The notes: generated by a model not told the origin, from the letters alone. 64,000 bases of DNA from Rhodobiaceae bacterium UBA7804 (GCA_002480495.1 DLCG01000004.1:225328-289327); one strand, 5' to 3'; numbered from the stretch's first letter, positions 26,782 through 35,149 are shown. Made by a program: numbers and translations.

Positions 26782-27948
26782 ATGACGAAGAAAAAACAGG
26801 ACACGCTGGTCGTAACGGCAGGCCGCAACCCGGAGGCCAATTTCGGCATCGTCAATCCGCCTGTTTATCATGCTTCGACCGTGCTTTACCCGACGCTTGA
26901 AGCGGTGAAGACGCGTTCGCAACCCGTCACTTATGGCCGCAGGGGCACACCGACGACATTCGCCCTGCAGGACGCGATTGCCGAACTCGAAGGCGGCTAC
27001 AAATCGGCGTTGACCTCTTCGGGGCTTTCGGCGGTGACGACCGCCCTCCTCGCTTTCCTGAAAGCGGGAGATCACCTCTTGATGGTCGACAGCGTCTATC
27101 AGCCGTCGCGCCATTTCTGCGACAGCGTACTCAAGCGCTACGGGATCGACGTCGAATATTACGATCCCCTTATTGGCGCAGGAATCGAGAAGCTGGTGCG
27201 GCCGGAGACGAAGGTGATCTTCACCGAGTCTCCCGGCTCGGTCACATTCGAGGTACAGGACATTCCGGCTATTGCCGAAGTAGCCCATCGCCATGGGGCC
27301 CGGGTTCTGCTCGACAACACCTGGGCTTCACCGCTCTATTTCAAGCCGTTCGAGCATGGCGTGGACGTTTCCATCCAGGCGGTAACGAAATATCTGTGCG
27401 GCCATTCCGACGTCATGATGGGATCGATCACGACAACGGAAGATGCATGGACCGAGATGCTGAATACGCATGGAGCAATCGGCCAATGCGCCGCGCCGGA
27501 CGACGTCTATCTCGTTCTGCGCGGCATCCGCACGCTCTCGACTCGCCTCGAGCGTCACATGAAGACAGGCATCGCGCTTGCCGAGTGGCTTGGCAAGCGG
27601 CCCGAGGTCACCCGCGTACTTCATCCCGCCCTGCCGGGTTGTCCGGGCCATGAGATATGGAAGCGGGATTTCACGGGCGCTTGCGGCCTCTTTTCCATCG
27701 AGCTTGAACCCTGCCAGGAAAAAGCGCTCGCCGCCTTTCTCGACGGCCTCGAACTCTTCGGCATGGGATATTCATGGGGTGGCTTCGAAAGCCTCGTCAT
27801 TCCGCAATATCCGAAGAAAATGAGAACCGCGACGGAGTGGACGGCCGACGGACAGATCCTGCGGTTCCATGCGGGACTTGAAGATATCGACGATCTCATC
27901 GCCGACCTTGAAGCTGGATTTGAGCGCCTTCACGCAGCTGACAGCTGA
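26782..27948 (+). CDS. metC: Cystathionine beta-lyase-like PLP enzyme
   Basis: Cys/Met-metabolism PLP enzyme, 388 residues from MTKKKQDTLVVTAGRNP. Members cleave cystathionine to homocysteine, pyruvate and ammonia. The PLP lysine is in SIQAVTKYLCGHSDVMMGS (about residue 207), and LLDNTWASPLYFKP and YGRRGTPTTFALQDAIAELE fit the MetC branch. It is divergent from aapJ and 11 bp upstream of modA, so it may be read into modABC. Distinction from cystathionine gamma-lyase rests on overall resemblance, not on a test. Confidence 0.88.
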   Translation: MTKKKQDTLVVTAGRNPEANFGIVNPPVYHASTVLYPTLEAVKTRSQPVTYGRRGTPTTFALQDAIAELEGGYKSALTSSGLSAVTTALLAFLKAGDHLLMVDSVYQPSRHFCDSVLKRYGIDVEYYDPLIGAGIEKLVRPETKVIFTESPGSVTFEVQDIPAIAEVAHRHGARVLLDNTWASPLYFKPFEHGVDVSIQAVTKYLCGHSDVMMGSITTTEDAWTEMLNTHGAIGQCAAPDDVYLVLRGIRTLSTRLERHMKTGIALAEWLGKRPEVTRVLHPALPGCPGHEIWKRDFTGACGLFSIELEPCQEKALAAFLDGLELFGMGYSWGGFESLVIPQYPKKMRTATEWTADGQILRFHAGLEDIDDLIADLEAGFERLHAADS

Positions 27949-27959
27949 GAGAGCTTGAT

Positions 27960-28733
27960 ATGCGCATTGCAATTCTTTTCGTAGCTCTACTGACAGTTTC
28001 GGGGGCGGGACGCGCGATGGCTTGCGACCCCGTCTCGATCTACGCGGCCGCCAGCACCACAGACGCTGTACGCGATATCGCCGAAGCTTTCACAGCGGAA
28101 TCCGGCTGCGAGATCACAACGGTTTTCGCCGGTTCCTCCACCCTCGCAAAGCAGATCGAAGCAGGCGCGCCCGCCTCCATCTTCCTTTCCGCCAATGAAA
28201 GCTGGATGGAAGAACTTGCTGCCAAAGGCCTCACGCTGCAGAACACGCGCAGCGACCTTCTGTCGAACGAGCTCGTCCTGATAACAACGAAAGGCGAACC
28301 GTTCGACTTCCGGTTCAGTGAAGGGGCCGATCTTGCAGCAGCGCTTGAAGGCCAGCGCCTCGCCCTGGCCAATCCGGACGGCGTGCCCGCGGGCATTTAT
28401 GCGAAGCAGGCATTGACCGCCATGAACCTTTGGGACGGCATAAAGAAGAATGTCGTCTTTGCCGATGATGTTCGGGCGGCACTGGCATGGGTCGCGCGTG
28501 GCGAAGCGCGCGCCGGCATCGTTTATCGTACCGATGCCCGTATAACGCCCGATGTAGAGGTCGTCGCGGCCGTGCCGGCCGCGACGCGTGATCAGGTGAA
28601 CTATCCCGTGTCGCTCGTCGCCGGGCGGGAGAATCCGACAGCGCGTGATTTCCTTGCCTATCTGAAGGGCCCGTCAAGTGCGCGCATCTTTGCAAAATAC
28701 GGCTTCGCGCCGCTCGAAGCGCCGATCAACTGA
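27960..28733 (+). CDS. modA: Molybdate ABC transporter substrate-binding protein ModA
   Basis: Periplasmic molybdate-binding protein, 257 residues. It has a Sec signal peptide (MRIAILFVALLTVSGAGRAMAC) and then the ModA core. SIYAAASTTDAVRDIAEAF and VFAGSSTLAKQIEAGAPASIFLSAN supply the oxyanion-binding Ser/Thr residues, and LANPDGVPAGIYAKQAL and GIVYRTDA follow. It starts 11 bp after the cystathionine lyase gene and leads modABC. It would supply molybdenum for enzymes such as the Mo-hydroxylase encoded about 16 kb downstream. Confidence 0.95.
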   Translation: MRIAILFVALLTVSGAGRAMACDPVSIYAAASTTDAVRDIAEAFTAESGCEITTVFAGSSTLAKQIEAGAPASIFLSANESWMEELAAKGLTLQNTRSDLLSNELVLITTKGEPFDFRFSEGADLAAALEGQRLALANPDGVPAGIYAKQALTAMNLWDGIKKNVVFADDVRAALAWVARGEARAGIVYRTDARITPDVEVVAAVPAATRDQVNYPVSLVAGRENPTARDFLAYLKGPSSARIFAKYGFAPLEAPIN

Positions 28734-28736
28734 CGC

Positions 28737-29456
28737 ATGCAGGATACGCTGCTCACCCCGGCCGAGGCGGAAGCGCTCTGGCTTTCCTTCAAGACCGGAG
28801 CCGTGGGCGCACTGATCAGCCTGCCGTTCGGCCTGTTGACGGCATGGGCCCTGTCTCGAAAGAACTTTCCAGGCAAGTTCGCTCTCGATCTTCTCGTGCA
28901 TATGCCGCTCGTTATGCCACCTGTCGTGACGGGCTATCTGCTGCTGCTCGCATTTGGCAGTCGCGGCCCCGTCGGCGCCTGGCTTGAGGAAAATCTCGGC
29001 ATCACCCTCGCCTTCAACTGGAAGGGCGCGGCGCTGGCCGCCGCCATCATGGGTTTTCCGCTGCTTGTGCGTGCGCTGCGGCTTTCCTTCGATGCGGTGG
29101 ACCGCAAGCTCGAACAGGCGGCGCGTACGCTCGGCGCGACCCCCTGGGATGTCTTCCGCAGCGTGACGCTGCCGATCATCATGCCGGGACTGATTACCGG
29201 TCTTCTCCTCGCCTTCGCGCGCGGGCTCGGCGAATTCGGCGCGACCATCACCTTCGTCGCGAATATCCCCGGCGAAACGCAGACATTGCCGATCGCGCTT
29301 TACAGCGCACTGCAATCGCCCGGCGGTGAAATACGTGCATTGCGCCTGCTCATCCTTTCCATCGTCCTCGCGCTTGGTGCGCTTGCCGCTTCCGAGATTT
29401 TCGCCGCGCGGATGCGACGCCGCATCTTCGGCCCGGAGAAGGAAGGCCGGACATGA
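28737..29456 (+). CDS. modB: Molybdate ABC transporter permease ModB
   Basis: Inner-membrane permease, 239 residues with five membrane segments. MPLVMPPVVTGYLLLLAFG and the EAA loop AARTLGATPWDVFRSVTLPIIMPG are typical, as is the conserved GLGEFGATITFVANIPGETQTLP near residue 160-185. It starts 3 bp after modA ends and overlaps modC by 4 bp. Confidence 0.95.
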   Translation: MQDTLLTPAEAEALWLSFKTGAVGALISLPFGLLTAWALSRKNFPGKFALDLLVHMPLVMPPVVTGYLLLLAFGSRGPVGAWLEENLGITLAFNWKGAALAAAIMGFPLLVRALRLSFDAVDRKLEQAARTLGATPWDVFRSVTLPIIMPGLITGLLLAFARGLGEFGATITFVANIPGETQTLPIALYSALQSPGGEIRALRLLILSIVLALGALAASEIFAARMRRRIFGPEKEGRT

Positions 29457-30577
29457 CGATCCTTTCGGTCGAGCTCACGCAGCGAAGGGGGGCTTTCTCG
29501 CTCGATGTCGGCTTCGAGGCAACGCGCGGCGTGACCGGGATCATAGGCCGCTCGGGTGCGGGAAAGACCATGACGTTGCAGGCTATCGCGGGACTGGGCC
29601 ATCCCGACACCGGTCACATATCGCTTGGCGGCGAAATCTTTCTCGACACGGAAAGAAACATCTTCGTGCCTCCGGAGAAGAGGCATATCGGCTATGTCTT
29701 CCAGGAAGCGCGCCTCTTCCCGCACCTCACCGTCATGCGAAATCTCGAATACGGATTGCGGCGCCGCGGCCCCGAACCCCCCATCCCTCGCGATGAAGTA
29801 ATCGGCCTTCTGGATCTGAGGCACCTGCTGGAACGTCAGCCCCACGGACTTTCGGGCGGCGAGGCGCAGCGCGTCGCAATCGGCCGCGCGCTTCTTTCCG
29901 CCCCTCGCCTCCTCCTGATGGACGAACCCCTGGCCAGCCTCGATATCGGCCGTCGCCGCGAAATCATGCCGTTTCTCGAAGCGTTGCATGAAAGGCTCGC
30001 GCTTCCGATCGTTTTCGTCAGCCACAACATGGAAGAGGTCGTGCGTCTCGCCGACCGGGTCGTCGTCGTCGAAAGAGGCCGTGTCGTTGCCAGCGGCGGC
30101 GTCGCCGACGTGCTGAACCGGATCGACATCCAGAACCTCATTCTTGGCGAAGCGGACGATGACAGCATAGGCACGATCCTCGATATGCGGATCGAAACCC
30201 ATGACGACGACGAAAGTCTGACGGAACTCTCCGGCGCAGGTTTCCGTCTCTTCGTTCCGCGCCTTCCCCGGCCGCAAGGCGCCCCTGTGCGCCTTCGTCT
30301 CCGTGCACGCGATGTCACCATCGCCACGGAAGCGCCCCGCGGACTGAGCGTGCAGAATGTCATCGAAGGAGAGATCGAGACGCTCGATAAGGCGGGCAAG
30401 AGCGATGTCGATGTGGGCATCCGCACGCGCGAGGGAGGAGCGACAATCCGCGCGCTGGTGACAAGCCGCGCCGCGCGCCTCCTCAAACTCGAAACCGGCA
30501 TGCCGGTCTGGGCATTGATCAAGACGGTTGCGATCGCCGGAAGCACTGGCAGCCGCCAAACGGCGGAATCGGACTAG
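29453..30577 (+). CDS. modC: Molybdate ABC transporter ATP-binding protein ModC
   Basis: 374-residue ATPase of the molybdate importer. Walker A is GRSGAGKTMTLQAIAG, the signature is LSGGEAQRVAIGRAL, Walker B is LLLMDEPLASLD, and the H-loop is VSHNMEEVVRLAD. The C-terminal Mop/TOBE regulatory domain covers about residues 290-360 (LSVQNVIEGEIETL), which binds molybdate for feedback control in characterised proteins. The start overlaps the modB stop. Confidence 0.95.
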   Translation: MTILSVELTQRRGAFSLDVGFEATRGVTGIIGRSGAGKTMTLQAIAGLGHPDTGHISLGGEIFLDTERNIFVPPEKRHIGYVFQEARLFPHLTVMRNLEYGLRRRGPEPPIPRDEVIGLLDLRHLLERQPHGLSGGEAQRVAIGRALLSAPRLLLMDEPLASLDIGRRREIMPFLEALHERLALPIVFVSHNMEEVVRLADRVVVVERGRVVASGGVADVLNRIDIQNLILGEADDDSIGTILDMRIETHDDDESLTELSGAGFRLFVPRLPRPQGAPVRLRLRARDVTIATEAPRGLSVQNVIEGEIETLDKAGKSDVDVGIRTREGGATIRALVTSRAARLLKLETGMPVWALIKTVAIAGSTGSRQTAESD

Positions 30578-30606
30578 AACTCGGTTCAGGAAACAGGGAG
30601 AGGACC

Positions 30607-30831
30607 ATGCCCACGAAGGAAGTAAAAAGCGAGATCACAGGCAAGGTCTGGAAAATCGAGACGAAACCGGGCGATCACGTGGAGGAGGAAGATCCCATCC
30701 TGATCCTCGAATCCATGAAGATGGAGATCCCGGTTTCCGCTCCCGCCGATTGCCGTGTCGTCGAAATTCTCGTTGCCGAGGAAGACGCGATAGCGGAAGG
30801 CCAGGTCGTCGCGATAGTCGAACTCGACTAA
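30607..30831 (+). CDS. Single-domain biotin carboxyl carrier-type protein
   Basis: A 74-residue stand-alone biotinyl/lipoyl domain starting MPTKEVKSEITGKVWKIE. The biotin-attachment motif ESMKMEIPV is intact (Lys at about residue 38), with the paired-glycine hairpins KPGDHVEEED and EGQVVAIVELD. A GGGAGAGG ribosome site precedes the ATG, 29 bp after modC. Such mini-carriers serve biotin-dependent carboxylases, but no carboxylase gene is near, so the partner is unknown. Its stop codon overlaps the stop of the convergent oxidase by 3-4 bp. Confidence 0.88.
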   Translation: MPTKEVKSEITGKVWKIETKPGDHVEEEDPILILESMKMEIPVSAPADCRVVEILVAEEDAIAEGQVVAIVELD

Positions 30832-32138
30832 TCTTCGCCGAAAATGCGCCTGAGATAGGAATTCAGGAATTTTCCTTCCGGATCGAGCCTGCGTCGCACC
30901 TTCCGGAATTCCTCCCACTTCGGATAGAGGGACTCGAAATCCGCCGCGTGAAGCGTGTGCAGCTTGCCCCAATGCGGGCGTCCCTCATAGCGGCGAAAGA
31001 TCGCTTCGACGCCAGCGAAGAGCTCTTCATATGGCTGCTTGTGGTACTGGTGCACCGAAATCGTGACGCTGTCGCGATTATAGAACGGGCTGAGCCAGGC
31101 ATCGTCCGCCGCCACATAGCGGAACTCGAGCGGGAACAGGAAATTGATCCCGCATTTGCGCATGTACTCGCCGACTTCACGAATACAGTCCGGCCCTCTT
31201 TCCGCCGGCACGGCATATTCCATCTCGTTGAAACGTACATTGCGGTCGCTTGGGAAGGCGTCATGAGACCAGCGCACCTTCCCGCCTTCCTCCCCGCCTC
31301 CCGAATAGCGCGAACCGCTGGCCGAGGTGAGAAACCGCTGCAAGGGACCGCGCAGAAACGGCAGGTAACGTGAGACCTCGCAGGCACGCATCATCGTCTT
31401 GTCGCTTGCGGCAATCTCACCGTCCGGCCGGCGGCGTCGCGGGCGGGCTTCCTTGTCCGTTTCCCTCAGGAATTTGACCAGCGCCTGATCGGCAAAAGGA
31501 AACCAGAAGAACTCGAAATGCCGCTCGCTGTCGCGTAGTTCCGGCGCGCGGGAAAGCACCTCATCAATAGGCATCCGCCCTCCCGTCTCTTCCAGGGCGT
31601 AGACAGGACGGCATTTCATCGTGATCTCGGTCATTACCCCGAGCGTGCCGAGGCTCACCCGTCCGGCATCGAACACATCGGTGTTTTCCGCACGGTTGCA
31701 GGTCAGTATTTCGCCGTTCGCTGTCGCCAGACGAAAGCCCTCAACCGCCGCCGAGACGGAGCCGAGCGTACCTCCCGTCCCGTGCGTTCCGGTGCCAACG
31801 GCTCCAGCCAGCGCCTGACGATCGATATCGCCCTGATTGATGAGCGCGAGCCCTCGCTCGAAGAGTTCAGGGCCGAGATCGCGAATGGTCGTTCCCGCCT
31901 TTATACGCGCGACCTGCTTCTCCTCGTCATGATCCACCACGCCCCTCAGCGCCCACATCGTCATGATGGTGCCGCCGGTTTCGACAAGCGGCGTGAAGGA
32001 ATGTCCGCGCCCGGCCACGCGAATGGGAGCCAATCCGTTCTTCACGGCTTCCGCCACCTCCTCCTCCGTGGAAGGAGCTGCCAAGGCCTTCGGCCAGGCC
32101 TTTACCCATCCCGACCAGTTGGACCAGACATCCGTCAT
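30828..32138 (-). CDS. FAD-linked sugar-1,4-lactone oxidase (ALO/GULO type)
   Basis: 436-residue flavoprotein of the D-arabinono-1,4-lactone oxidase/L-gulonolactone oxidase family. The N-terminal FAD_binding_4 domain has VAGRGHSFTPLVETGGT, GDIDRQALAGAVGTGTHGTG and SLGTLGVMTEI. The C-terminal ALO domain has the signature RPHWGKLHTL (about residues 395-404). It would oxidise an aldonolactone or alditol with O2 or another acceptor. The start MTDVWSNWSGW at 32138 is preferred because the upstream in-frame codons would run through the terminator of the neighbouring gene. Confidence 0.88.
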   Translation of the reverse strand: MTDVWSNWSGWVKAWPKALAAPSTEEEVAEAVKNGLAPIRVAGRGHSFTPLVETGGTIMTMWALRGVVDHDEEKQVARIKAGTTIRDLGPELFERGLALINQGDIDRQALAGAVGTGTHGTGGTLGSVSAAVEGFRLATANGEILTCNRAENTDVFDAGRVSLGTLGVMTEITMKCRPVYALEETGGRMPIDEVLSRAPELRDSERHFEFFWFPFADQALVKFLRETDKEARPRRRRPDGEIAASDKTMMRACEVSRYLPFLRGPLQRFLTSASGSRYSGGGEEGGKVRWSHDAFPSDRNVRFNEMEYAVPAERGPDCIREVGEYMRKCGINFLFPLEFRYVAADDAWLSPFYNRDSVTISVHQYHKQPYEELFAGVEAIFRRYEGRPHWGKLHTLHAADFESLYPKWEEFRKVRRRLDPEGKFLNSYLRRIFGED

Positions 32139-32196
32139 GCTGCCTCCGCTGAACTGTTCCACGAATGATAGCGAATGCGCCGCATCCATGCGCGTG

Positions 32197-32229
32197 AAAA
32201 CAAAAAGACCCCGGCTCACCACCGGGGCC
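32197..32229 (-). terminator. Intrinsic terminator downstream of the Sel1-repeat gene
   Basis: On the minus strand an 8-bp stem (32222-32229 with 32207-32214, one G-T pair) and a 7-nt loop are followed by TTTTTGTTTT. It lies 26 nt after the Sel1 gene stop and 59 nt before the oxidase start, so it separates the two same-strand transcripts. Confidence 0.87.
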
Positions 32230-32254
32230 TCCATGCCTGAAAACTGGATGCTTG

Positions 32255-33019
32255 TCAGGGAGAAACCGCTTCTCCGTCAGTCAGCGACCTGGCCGTCACA
32301 CTCATCTCCGCCGCGCTTTCCTCACGCGTCATCGGCTTGAAGGCGCGCACCATTTTCGTCGCCTCCTTGATTTCGGCAGGCTCCATCTTGGCGGAGAGAT
32401 TTTCCAGCGCCTCGGTCGCGAACTTCGGGAAACCGCCCTCTATCGCGAGCTGGTAATACATGTACGCCTTTACCTTATCCGCCGCGACGCCTTCGCCTTC
32501 TTCATACATGACGCCGATATTGTACTGCGCGCTCGGATGGCCCTGCTTCGCAGAGGCTTCGTACCACTTGGCGGCCTTGGCGAGATCCTTCGGCACGCCC
32601 CAGCCCTTGTCGAACAAGGTGCCAAGATCTGCCTGCGCGCGCGGGTCGCCCCATTCCGCGCCCATCGTGTAGTATTTCACGGCCTTCGCGATATCGCGTT
32701 CGACGACCGCGGCATCGAAATAGGCCTCGGCAAGCTGGAACGCTGCGCCGCCATCCTTCTTCTGTTCGACAGCGCGCTCCCATTCCGCAAGCGCCTGCTC
32801 GTAGAAACCGCGCTGATAGAGATCCTGCCCCGATGCTTCGTTGGGTGCGCCTTCGATGGATGGGTCGGGCTTCGTCGGATCCGCAAGGACTCCCGCTCCG
32901 GCGGCACCGATGCTCATTGAAAAGATCAGCCCGGCGAGCACGATCAGCGTTGCCATCCAGACGGGCTTCGCCGGAATTTCCATCAGTCGCGAAACGATCG
33001 CGCCATTCTTGCGGTACAT
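32255..33019 (-). CDS. Sel1/TPR-repeat membrane-anchored protein
   Basis: 254 residues from the ATG at 33019 (MYRKNGAIVSRLMEIP). One N-terminal membrane segment, VWMATLIVLAGLIFSMSIGAAGAG, is followed by three Sel1-like repeats in about residues 115-215. They are recognisable by KAVKYYTMGAEWGDPRAQADLG, KAAKWYEASAKQGHPSAQYNIG and KAYMYYQLAIEGGFPKFA. Sel1 repeats mediate protein-protein contacts; the repeats are probably periplasmic here. No partner is indicated by the neighbours. It has its own terminator and diverges from the LigD-type gene. Confidence 0.85.
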   Translation of the reverse strand: MYRKNGAIVSRLMEIPAKPVWMATLIVLAGLIFSMSIGAAGAGVLADPTKPDPSIEGAPNEASGQDLYQRGFYEQALAEWERAVEQKKDGGAAFQLAEAYFDAAVVERDIAKAVKYYTMGAEWGDPRAQADLGTLFDKGWGVPKDLAKAAKWYEASAKQGHPSAQYNIGVMYEEGEGVAADKVKAYMYYQLAIEGGFPKFATEALENLSAKMEPAEIKEATKMVRAFKPMTREESAAEMSVTARSLTDGEAVSP

Positions 33020-33253
33020 TTTCAATCCTCCCTGTTTTCCGGACCCCATGCGGCGCCAGGCGGAAAACTTCCTGCCATCTGCAATGATCCGCATGCCATC
33101 TCCCGGCCTCAAGTTACAGCTTGGTCAGGTTTCCCGACTCTCGACGATATGGAGAAATAAGGCAGTATCTTGGCACTTCGGCGCCTTTCCGGCGTTGGTG
33201 AGCAGACTAGCTTGCTTCCTCGAACACCCCCTTAGCCCTCGGAAAGACAAATA

Positions 33254-34159
33254 ATGGCAGCAGAGGACAGCCCACCTATTGTCAAAGGCGTCCGGATTTC
33301 CCATCCGGACAGGGTTCTCTATCCGGATCAGGGCATCACCAAGCTCGAACTCGCACGCTACCTCGAACAGGCCGCCGAATGGATGCTGCCTCACATCGAG
33401 AATCGGCTGGTGAGCCTCGTCCGTTGCCCGGAAGGCAGGCAGAAGAAATGCTTCTTCCAGCGCCACGCAGGCGCGGGACTCGGCGGCGGCTTCTATGAGC
33501 TTGAAGTGAAAGGCGCCAAGGAACGCGAGAACTATCTCTACATCAAGGATACGAAGGGCCTTGTCTCCGCCGCGCAGATGGGTGTCCTCGAATTTCACAT
33601 CTGGGGTTCGCGGGTGGACGACATCGAACGACCGGACCGCCTGGTGTTCGATCTCGATCCCGATGAGGACATTCCCTTCGAGCGGGTAAAGAGCGCCGCA
33701 TCCGAGATCCGCAACGCACTCGGCGAACTCGGTCTCGAAAGTTTTCCCATGCTCACCGGTGGCAAGGGGATTCACGTGGTCGCACCGCTCGTCCGCCGCC
33801 ACGAATGGCCGACGGTAAAGGCCTTCGCGGCTGCAGTCGCCAATCGCATGGCCGAACACAATCCAGAACGCTACGTGGCCAAAATGAGCAAGGCCGCACG
33901 TAAGGACCGCATCTTCATCGACTATCTGCGCAATGACCGCAGCTCGACTGCGATTGCGCCCTATTCGCCGCGCGCCCGGGCGGGCGCTCCGGTTGCATGG
34001 CCTGTCTTCTGGGATGAACTCTCGAAGGTAAGGGCCGCGAACGAAGTCACGGTCTCCGGGGCTTTCAGGACCCCCCGTTCCGATCCGTGGCAAGGCTATG
34101 GGAAGCTCCGGCAGTCCCTGAAGGCCTCGGCGCTGCGCACTCTCGATATCGAGGACTGA
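33254..34159 (+). CDS. Stand-alone LigD-type polymerase (archaeo-eukaryotic primase fold)
   Basis: 301 residues matching the polymerase domain of bacterial NHEJ ligase LigD. The core motifs are ISHPDRVLYPDQGITK near the N-terminus, the metal-binding DLDP (about residues 133-136), the GGKGIHVVAPL nucleotide-binding motif and RKDRIFIDYLRN with the third acidic residue. There is no ATP-dependent ligase or phosphoesterase domain attached, and no Ku gene in the window. It may fill ends in break repair with a ligase encoded elsewhere. It is monocistronic and divergent from the Sel1 gene. Confidence 0.9.
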   Translation: MAAEDSPPIVKGVRISHPDRVLYPDQGITKLELARYLEQAAEWMLPHIENRLVSLVRCPEGRQKKCFFQRHAGAGLGGGFYELEVKGAKERENYLYIKDTKGLVSAAQMGVLEFHIWGSRVDDIERPDRLVFDLDPDEDIPFERVKSAASEIRNALGELGLESFPMLTGGKGIHVVAPLVRRHEWPTVKAFAAAVANRMAEHNPERYVAKMSKAARKDRIFIDYLRNDRSSTAIAPYSPRARAGAPVAWPVFWDELSKVRAANEVTVSGAFRTPRSDPWQGYGKLRQSLKASALRTLDIED

Positions 34160-34168
34160 TAGCCGCAA

Positions 34169-34245
34169 TGGCGATCCCGGCAGGACTCGAACCTGCAACC
34201 CTCGGCTTAGAAGGCCGATGCTCTATCCGGTTGAGCTACGGGACC
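34169..34245 (-). tRNA. tRNA-Arg (TCT anticodon), CCA encoded
   Basis: On the minus strand the acceptor stem GGTCCCG pairs with CGGGATC (one G-T pair), then discriminator G and encoded CCA at 34169-34171. The anticodon arm CGGCCTTCTAAGCCG carries TCT, which reads AGA/AGG. The D-arm and the T-loop TTCGAGTC are present. Confidence 0.95.
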
Positions 34246-34256
34246 GGAAACCGGCC

Positions 34257-34565
34257 TTAATGTGTCCAGAGCCCCTGACGGCCGAACTTGAAATTGTCGG
34301 CATAGGCCTTGATCGAACGCCGCTGGGTTTTCGGCTCGAAAACCTGATACTCGATGCCATGCTTCTCTGCATAGGCAACCGCTTCCTCCTTGGAGTCGAA
34401 GCGGAGGGTCACCTGTGCTCTCGTATCGCCCGAGCTGGTCCAGCCCATGAGCGGCTCGACCTTGCGCGCACTGCCCGGCTCGAAATCGAGCACCCATTTC
34501 CGGGTCTTGGCCCGGCCGGATTGCATGGAGGTCTTGGCGGGTTTGTAGATGCGGGCGCGTGCCAA
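34257..34565 (-). CDS. NDUFS4-like complex I accessory subunit (ETC complex I family)
   Basis: 102-residue homologue of the mitochondrial 18-kDa NDUFS4 subunit, an alphaproteobacterial accessory subunit of NADH:quinone oxidoreductase. The conserved core runs RARIYKPAKTSMQSG, EPLMGWTSSGDTRAQVTLRFDS, KEEAVAYAEKHGI and KAYADNFKFGRQGLWTH at the C-terminus. I place the start at a TTG (34565) because homologues begin a few residues before ARIY and a GAGGGA ribosome site sits about 7 nt upstream. The nearest in-frame ATG (34652) would add 29 unrelated residues. No other nuo gene is in the window. Confidence 0.87.
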   Translation of the reverse strand: MARARIYKPAKTSMQSGRAKTRKWVLDFEPGSARKVEPLMGWTSSGDTRAQVTLRFDSKEEAVAYAEKHGIEYQVFEPKTQRRSIKAYADNFKFGRQGLWTH

Positions 34566-34733
34566 TTCTGATCCCTCGAAACTCTTGCCCCACAGGCGGG
34601 GCGACCGTCGCGAAACCTTGTTCTTATCGCCCCAAAAGCGACGAATTTGCAAGCGATAACAAGACCATCGCCGGAACCCCGGCGACTCACGATCAAGCCT
34701 GAACTAGCCCTTCCGAGACGAAGGAGACCCTCA

Positions 34734-34955
34734 ATGAGCCTCTCGCCCCATTATCTCGACCGTGACACCGCCGCTTTCCTGCTCTCTGCCCGGGGTTTCA
34801 ACCGGCTCGACATCGAATGCGTACTCGACCTCACGGGTCCGGTCCTGCGCCACGGCGCTCATGTCTGGCCCGCCGTCGCGGTTGAGCGTCTTGCCGCCCG
34901 GGCCTGGTGGCTCGCCCCGAGCGAAGCCGGTCTTTCCATGCCCGAAGCCGCCTGA
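34734..34955 (+). CDS. Small orphan protein, 73 residues
   Basis: Starts MSLSPHYLDRDTAAFLLSAR with an AAGGAG ribosome site 8 nt before the ATG, and an intrinsic terminator follows the stop, so the reading frame is likely to be a real single-gene transcript. It is soluble, leucine- and alanine-rich, with two tryptophans in AARAWWLAPSEAG. The middle could form two or three helices. I recognise no domain. It lies between tRNA-Arg and tRNA-Pro, but no integrase or repeats suggest a mobile origin. Confidence 0.7.
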   Translation: MSLSPHYLDRDTAAFLLSARGFNRLDIECVLDLTGPVLRHGAHVWPAVAVERLAARAWWLAPSEAGLSMPEAA

Positions 34956-34982
34956 TCCGGCGCGCAGGCCACCAGGCGCCGG

Positions 34983-35015
34983 CAGGCGGCCCCGGGCGGG
35001 GTCGCCTGTTTTGTT
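34983..35015 (+). terminator. Intrinsic terminator after the 73-residue gene
   Basis: An 11-bp stem (34983-34993 with 34998-35008, one G-T pair) with a 4-nt GGGC loop is followed by TTTTGTT. It starts 28 nt after the stop codon. Confidence 0.87.
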
Positions 35016-35036
35016 GTCTGCAGACGCTGAAGTGAA

Positions 35037-35113
35037 TGGTCGGGGCGGAGAGATTCGAACTCCCGACCCTCTGCTCCCAAAGCAGATGCGCTACCAGGCT
35101 GCGCTACGCCCCG
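35037..35113 (-). tRNA. tRNA-Pro (TGG anticodon), CCA encoded
   Basis: On the minus strand the acceptor stem CGGGGCG pairs with CGCCCCG, then discriminator A and encoded CCA at 35037-35039. The anticodon arm TCTGCTTTGGGAGCAGA carries TGG. The T-loop GTTCGAATC and D-arm GCGCAGCCTGGTAGCGC are present. Confidence 0.96.
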
Positions 35114-35149
35114 ACTTCGCCTTGCAAATACACCCGTTGAGGCAGCTAC

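Noticed and set aside
25065..26900. 611-codon plus-strand frame
   Set aside because: Antisense to aapQ and aapJ and crosses into the next gene; no family resemblance.
34169..35113. Genomic-island or prophage insertion between tRNA-Arg and tRNA-Pro
   Set aside because: No integrase, no repeat of a tRNA 3' end and no compositional shift; neighbouring genes look like core genes.
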